64,000 nt of DNA from Reticulitermes speratus. Taxonomy: Eukaryota > Arthropoda > Insecta > Blattodea > Rhinotermitidae. The stretch lies in assembly GCA_021186555.1 (NCBI GenBank), contig JAJKFL010000005.1, positions 21,950,635-22,014,634 on the forward strand. Reading direction: 5' to 3'. The notes under the pieces were generated by a model. It was not told the DNA's origin and did no database searches. It worked only from the letters and a program-made list of their open reading frames with translations. Of this stretch, positions 1-9,843 are shown piece after piece (positions within the stretch are counted from its first letter, which is position 1; each line of letters begins with the position of its first letter). Position numbers and translations under genes: made by a program.

Positions 1-660
1 CACAGTATATTCTACCTAATACTTCTCTATTTAGACAAGTACCTCAAGTTTCGCTGCCACCAGTTTTCAGAAAGTTAAACTCAAATTAAAGTATTCATGT
101 TTCCGTCTGTCCAAGCTTCACAGTAAAGAATTCTTCTGTCTCAATACTCTCACTATGCTCGTGCAAATAATATTAAAATTGTTTCCTCAGAACTCATTAC
201 TCTGGTTGTTTTTATAATATCCCAAATGTTATGCTATCGTAAGTTTCAGGATTTCTACAGGATTCAGTATATCACATTCCCAATAATAATTATACCTATT
301 TTCCTCTATCTACGACAATCTATTCATGGAGGTACTCGGGCTAGGATATGTCTTAATCTTTCTTACAGCTTACGTCTCAGCGGACCACAGACAGAACACC
401 GGTTACATCTTTCTAAAACTAAATCTCTATTCTCATCTACTCTGTTCTACACACACATATGTATATATATATATATATAAGTGATAGACTGAAGTTGCCA
501 TGTTTACACTTCCGTTTGGCTAGTTAGGTGGGGGGATCCTACCAATACTAAAGCTGGATCTTCTTAATATTCTCTTAACACATAATATTTCAGTTTGAAC
601 TAAATTTGGGAAAAAAAACTATAACGAAACAATTTACTCCTCGTCAAACAATTTCGGATG
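1..660. other. No gene seen; short TA microsatellite
   Basis: AT-rich sequence with no protein similarity that I recognise on either strand. A run of TA dinucleotides lies at about 460-478. Any downstream exon belonging to the candidate first exon at 678-714 (minus strand) would have to lie here or beyond the left edge, but I see no convincing one. Confidence 0.5.
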
Positions 661-677
661 CATCACACACCACTCAC

Positions 678-714
678 CTGGTATGAACAGGAAAATCAAA
701 GCTATCAAGCTCAT
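678..714 (-). CDS. Candidate signal-peptide first exon (hypothetical)
   Basis: On the minus strand an ATG at 714-712 opens MSLIALIFLFIP, a short hydrophobic stretch like the start of a secretory signal peptide. It is followed at once by CAG|GTGAGT at 680-672, a near-consensus splice donor. A hydrophobic N-terminus read straight into a strong donor is the usual first coding exon of a secreted insect protein. No second exon is identifiable within the remaining 677 bases on that strand, so the rest of the gene would lie off the left edge. A chance match is possible because the exon is only 37 nt. Function unknown. Confidence 0.25.
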
Positions 715-1560
715 CTTAGGTTTTTCTCAAGCACTGCGTATTTGCGTCTGTTCTTGATGAAAGATGGAACACAAAAACCCCTGCGTCTTGGTGCCAACGG
801 CCCACACGCGCTCGCCAAAACTCACTAGGTCAGCGCTTTCCAGTTCGCATAGCAACATAGCTGTTACTAAGGGGATGCAACATGATACAGCCTTCCTGTT
901 GTTAACACATGTAACTCACTCAACGTAACATGTATCATAAATTAAGTTCTAAATTTATCATTAACACTCCAACATAAAATTTAGAAAAATAAATTTTGCA
1001 TGGTTACACAAAACAAAACACTACGGAACTACACAAGTAACACTTTAAAACCAAATTTATCGCTATGGGACAAGCCGAGTCGTGAGCGACGGGTTTTGAA
1101 TTGAGGCCTTTGGACCAATGGGAAAATCTGTGAAGCTTTCATGCTACAATTATTTCCATCCTTATATTAATGTCCAGCTTAGGTTCATATAATCTTCTCA
1201 GGACCCTTTCGCAAGCTACCTGACTCTACACAAAGTTACATTCACCAGCATGTGATGACGTGTTTCTTGTAAGATAGGCACCAAAGTTTCTGAGGTACGT
1301 TCTGCCTCAATTCTCATTGTAGAAGAATAAAGCAGCATATATTTACAAGATGGTAGTACCCTTCTACCAAACTACACGACGTCACATCCCAAAATACAGT
1401 AAGCTTCGTAGCCATCGCCATGAGAACCTCTGATCTCACCCCCAGTGCCCTCAAGGAGAGAAGTCTGTTTTAAAAACCATAGAAAATAACACATTTCTTA
1501 AAACCAACAAATGCACACTATTTATCTATTATACAATATAATTTTTTACAATGAAATCAG
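715..1560. other. Unassigned intergenic sequence
   Basis: No open frame or repeat family recognised. If the candidate exon at 678-714 is real, its 5' untranslated region and promoter would lie at the left end of this stretch, but no clear TATA box or initiator stands out. Confidence 0.4.
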
Positions 1561-1562
1561 TT

Positions 1563-1600
1563 CAACATGTTTCGGTCCCTATTCTGGGACCATCATCAGG
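1563..1600 (-). ncRNA. Hammerhead-ribozyme-like motif
   Basis: Minus strand reads CTGATGA (1599-1593), T, a stem GGTCCC/GGGACC closed by a six-base loop, then GAAAC and ATGTTG. The order CTGANGA, stem II, GAAA matches the hammerhead core. Compared with the textbook form there is one unpaired base after CTGANGA, and stem III would be only a couple of pairs. Such minimal hammerheads are described for animal Penelope-like retroelements. This is one of the best-formed copies in the window. Catalysis is not shown. Confidence 0.5.
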
Positions 1601-1711
1601 GACCCGTACCGTGAATCACAGAAAACAACAAATCAAAAAATAATGGTACATATTAAAAGTTCAAAAGGTAAAATGTAGGCTGTGTCAGTTTTTTTTGTGG
1701 GTCCACTGAAA

Positions 1712-2548
1712 ATGAATATTAAAAGATTAAGTTAAAATTAGATAAAAAAAATTATAAAAATTTTTGTATAAATGTATAAGAAACTGGTAAGGCAGAACGG
1801 ATGTTGAAATGTCAAGACTGTACATACCTGTTTATTAGAAATTGTGTCTACTTATGGTAGGTTAGGACAGTACTGGTGGCAAGTTCAAATAGCAAGTTGT
1901 ATGTCGGTCGAGGTCACGTGATAAATTATGTTTTTGTATGTTTAAAGCCATGCACTATTGATACAATTGTTTCAAACAATGGATTGTAATAACAGAGTCA
2001 CGTCACAAAACACTCCCTTCGAAATTAGCTGAATGATTTCTGTAATCTGGTACTTAGAAATTGTTTGATAACATGATAGAAGCTTGCCTGCTACGAGTAT
2101 ATTATTAGTAGGTTTAGAGGCTATAACGTAGGCGTAATAGCCTCTAAACCTACTAATAATACACTCGTAGCAGGCAAGCTTCTATCATGTTATCAAACAA
2201 TTTCTAAGTACCAGATTACAGAAATCATTCAGCTAATTTCGAAGGGAGTGTTTTGTGACGTGACTCTGTTATTACAATCCATTGTTTGAAACAATTGTAT
2301 CAATAGTGCATGGCTTTAAACATACAAAAACATAATTTATCACGTGACCTCGACCGACATACAACTTGCTATTTGAACTTGCCACCAGTACTGTCCTAAC
2401 CTACCATAAGTAGACACAACTTCTAATAAACAGGTATGTACAGTCTTGCCATTTCAACATCCGTTCTACCTTACCAGTTTCTTATACATTTATACAAAAA
2501 TTTTTATAATTTTTTTATCTAATTTTAACTTAATCTTTTAATATTCAT
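1712..2548. repeat. Near-perfect 413-bp inverted repeat (fold-back)
   Basis: Left arm 1712-2124 and right arm 2137-2548 are reverse complements with a 12-base spacer (2125-2136). By eye I find four substitutions and one A-run length difference over 413 positions, about 99% identity. The arms begin ATGAATATTAAAAG and end CTTTTAATATTCAT; pairing stops immediately outside. No transposase or open frame lies inside, and no clear target-site duplication flanks it. A transcript would fold into a hairpin of about 400 bp. It could be a fold-back/MITE-type element, a hairpin-RNA locus, or a local inverted duplication. The high identity implies recent origin or gene conversion. Confidence 0.95.
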
Positions 2549-3700
2549 AATATGCTTAACGTGTGCGAAGTGGAGGAAGGAGTGAATACGTCTGTGCATC
2601 CGTCCTCAAATGTCGTCTACGAGCCTACTAAATATTAGCTTACATTGGTTCATAAGCCACTAGTACGTCAGTCGCAATAATAACAAAATAAAGATACATA
2701 GATGATTTACATTTTGCAATTGTCACTAACGGACAGATTTCGCTTGAAATGAGTACGGGGAATCTGCTCAGGACTTTGATTGGAGAATATTCAGTAAATA
2801 TTTAAACGTCACAGTAGATGGAACAATATTTATTAATTAATAAATTTTTAATTTAGTTGCATGTTTTACCTCATTTGTGAGTCGTTTTGAGGCTGATATA
2901 AATATAATCAGGAAGTGAGTTACGTGGAATGCCTTATTGACTAAACTGCATAGTCCATACTGACATCAAACTGCCTTTTCTCAATTAAAATAATTTAAGA
3001 CATTTTTAAAACATTCTTTGTGCCTGTAATAAATTACTAGTTTATTTTCTTCAAATGAAGTTTTGTAATATAAATATTCGTCCATTTTTATATTTCTGAT
3101 TAAAACAAATGGTTAAGGTACACAATCGGCTACGTAACTTGATCTTGTGTCTGCATCAGTTTGCTTTTATGTATTGCAAGTCTCTCCAAAGTGTAGAATT
3201 CTATTAATACTTCTCAGAAATTTGTCAGGGGAATTAGTTATCGATTTAATGTAACCGGTACTTTAGTAGAACATCATAGAACATTCTCAGGAGTGGTTCA
3301 TTTTTAAAAATAAATGTACGACTTAACACATAGGACTCGGTTAATTTTATAAATGAATTTGTGGCTCTCTGCAGTGTGGTGTCTGACTGAAGTGTGATGA
3401 ATGTTACCACAATGGTATTTGTGTCCAAAACAACCTGCGTGTACAAGGACATTATTTTATCTAACCATTACCACTGGACATTTTCAGTCAGGTTTTTGCC
3501 TTATAAAACTCAGACCACTGAGCGGATCGACCATACGCGAGTTAACTGAGAGGGCGTGTTAGGTATATGTGCTTTATTAGGCGCAATAAGTAAACTGTTG
3601 GAGGATCGCGTATTTTTTATGATATATATGTGTATATGCTAAATAAGTTCCTATAAAGAGCTAATTTTGTGGAGTGTATTTTGTTATTTATGAAACTTCT
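2549..3700. other. Unassigned AT-rich sequence
   Basis: No gene or recognisable repeat. The 68-codon minus-strand frame at 3246-3452 has no features of a known protein and I do not treat it as a gene. Confidence 0.4.
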
Positions 3701-3714
3701 TGTCGTTTCATCGG

Positions 3715-4250
3715 ATGCGAGGAATCTCAAAACCACAGGTACTAGCCTGCAGAAAATACCATATTATTCCATGAAGTACCATTACATAATGTTAACGGTT
3801 GGTGTGTGGTGTGCTATGAGTGCAAGTAGGATTATTGGGTTTATTTATTTATTTGAGACTAAAAGTCCACACCGATATATTACACGTGTTCTGACGTCAC
3901 TTTGAACTACTGTGCGAGTGTGAGAGAACCTACGTCTTTTTTTTTTTTTTTTTTTGGCGAGACAAACAATTCTAGCCATTGTTTACGTATTTTGTGCTGT
4001 GACATAACAACCAGCAGGAGCATGTTTGCCAGATCTGAAACAATGTGAGACTAATTTTTGGAGTGTGCTAAAGGATAAATTTTATAGTAATAATTCTCGT
4101 GTTAAAAATGATCTGAAGCAAGGCATTCAGGATATAGTTTCTTGAGGTTCATCAACAGAACTTCGACGTTTAATGAACGTCTTAGATGCGACGCGTGTCT
4201 GTGAGCCGAAGTAAACCGTTTCCAGGAAATTCTTTAAATATGAGTAGTAA
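3715..4250 (+). pseudogene. Tc1/mariner-superfamily transposase relic
   Basis: Successive plus-strand frames spell pieces of a DDE transposase of the type common in insects: QNHRY-stop-PAEN and HEVPLHNV near 3725-3790, then VGVWCAMSASRIIG near 3800-3840, ERTYVFF near 3925, and the C-terminal part FWSVLKDKFYSNNSRVKNDL near 4055-4120 followed by ELRRLMNVL. The order matches the family (mid-domain, region around the second catalytic Asp, then C-terminus), but the reading frame shifts near 3797 and stops occur. A 19-base T run at about 3938-3956 interrupts it where the second Asp and its surroundings should be. It is a dead fragment with no N-terminal DNA-binding part. Confidence 0.75.
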
Positions 4251-4499
4251 TAACATAACTGGCCTACATTGAGCTACAACTGATAGACCTCAAATCACGG
4301 GAGATTTGAAAAACAGTCAGAAATACCCAGAGTTATTGTTTAGCGACAGTAGTGACCCAGATATTAATATTACAACTTCACTTCGCTGCGTACTTCTACT
4401 ATATTATCATCAACCTACGCAGGTTCTTTGTCGTTCTACTCTATTAAAATAAAATATCCTGCACATAGAGCGCCTTGTGATCTATAAAGATTATATTAA

Positions 4500-4760
4500 A
4501 TGTAGGGTATAATAAAGTAGTTAGTAATAATTATTATTATTTGCTAGCTCATTTATATAGGATGTTTAGAATTACATACACGAAACAATGTTATTTCCCG
4601 TAACAAGTATTTCGGACTTTTGCACTAGTACCTTCTGGAGTATGTGCGTAGTGCCTACTGTGGCTTTTTTGTGTAGATTATTATTATTATTATGTTATTG
4701 GCCATCTGGCTGGGAACCAACACCTTAATGAACACGAATTGAATTGAATTGAATTATTAC
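4500..4760 (+). repeat. Simple repeats ATT and GAATT
   Basis: ATT trinucleotide tracts occur near 4525-4545 and 4677-4692, and a perfect pentamer run (GAATT)4 near 4736-4756. No gene. Confidence 0.8.
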
Positions 4761-5194
4761 CTGCTGGAATCGACAGTGCTGAAAATGTCTGCGAAGTCAT
4801 CTGACACTGCACGCACCAGTTATTGCAAAATGTAACAACCCAACATAAAGAGGATCAAAAGTATGTTTTACTCTTTTCAGTATTATAGTCAAAACCAAAA
4901 CACATACTTGCAACACGTGTTGCGAGTGTGTGTGTTGGTTCTGACATGTACATACCAACGGGAATGTCTAATATTAAAATTAAAACAAAGAAGTTCGTTA
5001 CAGGTTCTGCAGTGACGTTCGTTTAAAACTTGAAGACGAAAAAAATGTTTACGTCAAAATTATTTTCGGTGAAAAATGTTTTTCATCTGTCCGAGCATAT
5101 TAACCAATATCGCTTTAGGATTTAAGGGATCAAAAATCAATATGCACTGACTGAAAACACAGTCTCAATTTCAAGGGTTTCATGTGCTTTAACC

Positions 5195-5655
5195 ACATAA
5201 ACGTTTTCGGGTCTTTCTGTTTTGCCGAAAGCACCGTGAGGGATGCAGTACACCTAGACATGTTGGAGGAATTTCTCCTCAGATTTTGGAAGAAGAGGGT
5301 CCGAATATCGTGCTATTAAATAAAGACGAAGCGATTCGTCACCGCATCATCACATTGAAGTTCGGGCTGGACATCCTTAATCCACAGTTCCATGGAATAT
5401 ATTGGCAGATTTGGGCCTGTCTCTTGGCCACTTCGTTCCCCTGACCTTACAATACTTGAATTCTTCTTCGCCGGATATATGAAGGGTGCTTGCTAGGTTC
5501 CACCACTAGCCACTGTCGAAACTTGCTAGGTACACACCAGCTGATGCATTTACATTTACAACTGCCATGTTTAAAAATGTGCAAAGAACTGGAATAGAGG
5601 TACCATATGTTCCGGGCTATTCACATTGCCACATTGAACGTATTTAAACTGTTAA
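5195..5655 (+). pseudogene. Second Tc1/mariner-type transposase relic
   Basis: Plus-strand pieces in shifting frames match the C-terminal half of an insect DDE transposase: SFCFAESTVRDAVHLDMLEE near 5212-5270, then QILEEEGPNIV near 5280-5315, GRFGPVSWPLRSPDLTILEF near 5406-5465 (the block around the third catalytic acidic residue), FFFAGYMKG, VPPLATVETC, and AMFKNVQRTGIEVPYV before an HIE remnant near 5630. This wording differs from the relic at 3.7-4.25 kb, so it is a different family member. At least two frame changes and several stops make it inactive. No terminal inverted repeats were found. Confidence 0.75.
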
Positions 5656-5659
5656 TTGT

Positions 5660-6750
5660 AGAGCAGAAGAACTAGAAAATACAACGTAACAAAATGAGTT
5701 TAGTTTTCGTTCCTGTGCTTCTTACTTCTTGAGCAGTCTTACATTAAAATCTTATATATTTCTGGTGTTCACCCGGAATTGTAATTCAGAAGCGTGCCCT
5801 CCTGCAGTGCTGGCTTTAATAAAACACATTAACAACCGATTATCATAAGCCCCACAGTAACATGGTTCAACGTAACAGCATACCAATTATCTACACAATT
5901 TATCATGAATAATAAAATATTAATACGTCTACCACGTTCAAACAGATTAAAGAACTGAATACAACTTTTGAAACATCTACAATAAAGTTGTGTTAAAAAT
6001 AATGTTAAAATATGCGCCTTCAAGATATGGAAACAAAACCACAAACGTCTTTACAAATGAAGTAATAGAAGACGTAATAAAAATTGTAATTTCTCAAAAC
6101 CAAATTGGTGTTTAGTGAGAAATACGTGCGTAAGAAGTAGAATTAATTTGTATAACACTGGAAAAAATTTCTTCCGATCCAGTGACCAGTATTATAAAAA
6201 AGTTATTAGTTAGCATTGGAAGAAAAATTTTAGCAATATTAGCAGTAGCACTTTTATAGCATCTGGAATACAAGAAGATATAACAGAACTTGATGAAGCA
6301 CAGAATCACAATATACGTGTACTTTCGGATTGTAGGCAGTATCATGAATATTGTCAATGAAGAAAATAAAAAAACCGATAAAATTACAAATTATTTCACC
6401 AACATAAAATCACACATCTTAATCAATGTAGAAAAATAAATCAATACCCTTTTTAATATGTGGATCTCGTAATACGCACAGAGGAAGTTACTTGCAATGT
6501 AGCACTTAAAGAAACCGACAGATACTGTTGCGAAAGTGAAAAACACATCGTGTCAAAGGGTCAAAATAAATTATCGGCGGAAAACTGCTTGCTAAGTACA
6601 GTAAATTATACATACAGTTTCTAGAACGAGAAAACAAAATTAATATTCATGTGTTACAAGATAACAATACCACAACAGTATGTACAAAACATGCATAAAA
6701 TGTACTTTGAAAGCACTACAGAACCAAAATAGAGAGAAAAGAAGTAGCAA
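5660..6750. other. AT-rich sequence, possibly older retroelement debris
   Basis: Short minus-strand frames at 5829-6044 and 6112-6357 look like chance. The stretch lies just upstream of the Penelope-like relic and could hold its decayed reverse transcriptase, but I could not read any reverse transcriptase motif. Confidence 0.35.
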
Positions 6751-6754
6751 AACA

Positions 6755-7150
6755 TGAGTCGTTTTCACGTAAGGTGGCAAATAATCGAATTACAAAATCA
6801 AATATTCCAATAAACAAACCTAAACGATTAAAAGTAGCATATAGGACCAACAATGTGGTCCGGGAACATGCACAGCAGAAACCAATACAATAACAAAGGG
6901 ATGAATAAAATAAAGTACTTCAGTTGTCAAGTGCAATACGTAAGACAAACGGACCGCCTATTTCCAACGAGATGTAATTAATGTATACAAGCTATCCGAA
7001 ATAATAAAGATGTTTGGTGTATTTCTGCTGGTATAAATGAGAATAAATTGGTTATTTACATCACCTAAGTATAGAAGACAAATACTCTGGATCCAGAAAG
7101 CTTGTGTATCTAAATTACACCCAGTAGTTTTATACTTGAAGAGCAAGTAA
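6755..7150 (+). pseudogene. Penelope-like element relic (GIY-YIG region)
   Basis: Plus strand shows ITKSNIPINKPKRLKVAYRT then NNVVREHAQQKPIQ (about 6790-6890). After a frame change comes NKIKYFSCQVQYVRQTDRLF (about 6906-6965), then PTRCN-stop-CIQAIRNNKD. This is the order seen in Penelope-like retroelements: the end of the reverse transcriptase linker (K.AYRTNN) followed by the GIY-YIG endonuclease (GIY.L.C..C...YVGQT.R.F..R...H). The GIY motif itself is degraded and the conserved Gly of YVGQTGR has become Arg. Stops are present, so it is inactive. Its presence matters because hammerhead-like motifs of the kind linked to Penelope-like elements are scattered over the window. Confidence 0.65.
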
Positions 7151-8365
7151 TTAGCTTATAATTGTAGTTTTATTTAACACGAAGCTTGTACGTTTCAAAT
7201 AAATTACATTGGCATGGTTTCGTAAACGTCTGACTGTGAAGATGACATAATAGGAGCAAAAGACGCCCATGTTTTATTAAATGTGCATGAAAACTTGATA
7301 GAAAATCCGAAGTTGGTTGTTGTTTAATTTATATATTTACAAAGACCACTCAGAACGCAGAATTCAAAGATTGTTAGCAACGTGCTAAGCATATACTCAA
7401 TTCTGCATATACTTATGTCTATGTAAACAGTAAACTACTATGGAAATAATACAAGTAGCAAGACGTTTACACGCATGGGTAGTCAAGAAAAGCCACACAT
7501 TTTGCATGGCGAAAGAGAAACAATTTACCAAGCTTCATATAGACAGTTGAAACTCAATATTTTAAGTTGTAGGTCAGTATACAGAACGCAGACAGCAGCG
7601 TTTCCACTAAAGTGTACAGGTTTATATAACAAGCACAAAAAGTGCCAACCAGCAACCACGAACAAAAGAGATAACGATACGTTTAAGTGCAGTAACACGA
7701 CAGTTTCCTACAAAAAATAGAAATTTCATAAACGCCATAATATAAGGATCGTGAAATATAAATGCAGTACGTATTTAAATACTTAATTATTTTAATCACA
7801 TCTATGGAGAGACAAATACAGTTATAACCACATGTTTAATATACAATCAAAGACGTACTACAAACACGGGAAGTAAAGCAAATAAGAATACATCAGACAA
7901 TGAAGGAATAGTGTAAATACACAACAAAAACTGCAGAATATTAATTTCACAAGGAGCTGCAAAGAAATAATATTGTACAGGACATTGTGTCAGTGAAATA
8001 ACCACAAAACAAAAACCAGTTCTACAAGACATAGAAAAACACGATTAGAGTAAGACATGAAACGACAACACAAAGTTATTTCCCACCGAGACATTGAATT
8101 TATAAAATATGAAACATTTTACAAAACGAATAATTTTTTATTGTTAGCTATTTATTCCATATTTTGTGTAGTTTTTATTGTTGAGACTTACGTAATTACT
8201 GGGCATTGTGAATTTAACCGATTGAATGACGATAAACGTGTGTGGACTGGTGATAATTCATTAATGTCTGAATACGAAGGGAATTGATAAAATTTTAATG
8301 TAATTTTACGTAAAACATGGCATATGTTATCTGTGATTTCAGGCTTCCGTCGCGATGTTGATGAG
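7151..8365. other. Unassigned AT-rich sequence
   Basis: No gene recognised. Plus-strand frames at 7475-7720 and 8057-8287 have no family features; the latter has a hydrophobic stretch but no splice or promoter context that I can support. Confidence 0.4.
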
Positions 8366-8367
8366 AT

Positions 8368-8529
8368 CTGCGCTCTTCTGGGGTTTTACGCAGCGTCGAA
8401 TGGTAATCCTGTATCGATGCTTCGGGACAACGTATTGATCCCATCTTCAAGGGTGAAGAAGATGGGACCGAAACGTCGGTAAAGGATTACCATTCGACGC
8501 TGTGTAATATCCCAAAAGAGCGCAGTATG
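8368..8529. repeat. Small fold-back with hammerhead-like remnants
   Basis: About 57-base arms (8368-8424 and 8474-8529) are inverted copies sharing GGATTACCATTCGACGCTG and GAGCGCAG with scattered differences. The centre holds CCCATCTTC and GAAGAAGATGGG, able to pair, and GAAACGTC on the plus strand with GAAGCATC on the minus strand. Both look like the 3' part of the hammerhead-like motif seen elsewhere in the window, arranged head to head. Confidence 0.7.
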
Positions 8530-8698
8530 TGTTCAGTGAATGAAATCTAGTAGAGTATTGATAACATGCCCAACATTATGCAAAAGAAGAACAAGTTTTG
8601 TATTCTAAAAGATTCTAACGATGGTATATAACATTGAGAACTAATTGTCTTCTGGACTTTGTCCATCGTCCGGATAAAATATAAAAATATAAAATCAC

Positions 8699-8734
8699 GA
8701 CGTTTCGGAAGCTGGTTCTTCTTCCGTCTTCAGG
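8699..8734 (-). ncRNA. Hammerhead-like motif in left arm
   Basis: Minus strand: CTGAAGA (8733-8727), C, stem GGAAG/CTTCC with an intervening loop, GAAAC (8706-8702) and GTC. The core residues are all present. Stem III is minimal and there is one extra base after CTGANGA. Confidence 0.45.
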
Positions 8735-9006
8735 TGAATGGAGGGGAGACACCTACTCAGATGGGTCCTTTAGACCGAGCTAATATCAATCACTGGGCAA
8801 CTTCAGCCGATAAAAACACAGCTATAAGAATGCCTGAGGCCAGGATATGTCACAGGAAGATAACCAATAAATAAGCATTATCTTCCTGTGACATCTCCTG
8901 GCCTCGGGCATTCTTATAGCTGTGTTTTTACCTGCTGAAGTTGCTCAGTGATTGAGATTAGCTCGGTCTAATGGACCCATTTGAGTAGGTGTCTCCCCTC
9001 CTTTCA

Positions 9007-9043
9007 CCTGAAGACGGAAGAAAAACCAGCTCCCGAAACGTCT
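9007..9043 (+). ncRNA. Hammerhead-like motif in right arm
   Basis: Plus-strand partner of the motif at 8699-8734: CTGAAGA (9008-9014), then CGGAAG, a loop, CTCCC, and GAAACGTC (GAAAC at 9035-9039). Stem II is slightly weaker than in the left arm because of a base change. Confidence 0.45.
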
Positions 9044-9453
9044 TGATTTTATATTTTTATATTTTATCCGGACGATGGACAAAGTCCAGAAGACAATTAG
9101 TTCTCAAAGTTTTGTATTTATTGCACGTCATTGCCATTAAGAACGCAAAATTGGCAGAACGAATTTAGATATATGTAGTCCGGAATTCAATAGAATCGAC
9201 TCCTTGCCCGCAAGCGTTACACGCTTAGACATAGCAGAGCCCATGAATACTACATGAAACTGATCAAGAAAGACAGGATCATGTGTTTGTTTGTACTTTT
9301 CTGGAGGGCAAATATCGAAATCTGCTTTCCCTGCTGAAACCTGTTACACAAGGTGAAAATAAAAAGAAAATAACCGCAACCAGTACACACAGCATGTGCA
9401 AAAAGGAGTTCTTACAGCGGAGATAAAGATTCCAGTTTTCAGTAATACGAGGC

Positions 9454-9798
9454 CATTAAAAGTGGTACATAACTACAACGTTTGCGGGTAGTAACGTACT
9501 CCCAGACGCTGATACCTGTATACATTAAAAGTGGTACATAACTACAACGTTTGCGGGTAGGAACGTACTCCCAGACGCTGATACCTGTATACATTAAAAG
9601 TGGTACATAACTACAACGTTTGCGGGTAGGAACGTACTCCCAGACGCTGATACCTGTATACATTAAAAGTGGTACATAACTACAACGTTTGCGGGTAGTA
9701 ACGTACTCCCAGACGCTGATACCTGTATACATTAAAAGTGGTACATAACTACAACGTTTGCGGGTAGGAACGTACTCCCAAACGCTGGTACCTGTATA
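9454..9798. repeat. 69-bp minisatellite, five copies
   Basis: Five head-to-tail units of exactly 69 bp start at 9454, 9523, 9592, 9661 and 9730. They are nearly identical: GTAGTAACG alternates with GTAGGAACG, and the last unit has two extra changes. Because 69 is a multiple of three, the minus strand stays open through the array (9843-9439, 134 codons) as a 23-residue repeat MYTGISVWEY...RKRCSYVPLL. I see no splice sites, promoter or homology, so coding is unproven; the open frame may follow from unit length alone. Confidence 0.95.
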
Positions 9799-9843
9799 CA
9801 TTTTCCACGGCGTTATTTCCCGAAAGACTGGATAACGCTTCAT

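Larger units (their letters stand above)
8634..9107. repeat. 230-bp inverted repeat carrying two hammerhead-like motifs
   Basis: Arms 8634-8863 and 8878-9107 are equal-length reverse complements around a 14-base loop, with a modest number of mismatches (for example in the segment facing 8808-8815). Outer ends read TTGAGAACTAATTG. Each arm holds one CTGAAGA...GAAACGTC motif (8699-8734 minus and 9007-9043 plus), so the pair points outward from the centre. A 71-codon open frame (8659-8874) is a by-product of the repeat. Confidence 0.9.

Noticed and set aside
9454-9798. CRISPR-like array
   Set aside because: Units are directly joined with no unique spacers, and the sequence is animal nuclear DNA; it is a minisatellite.
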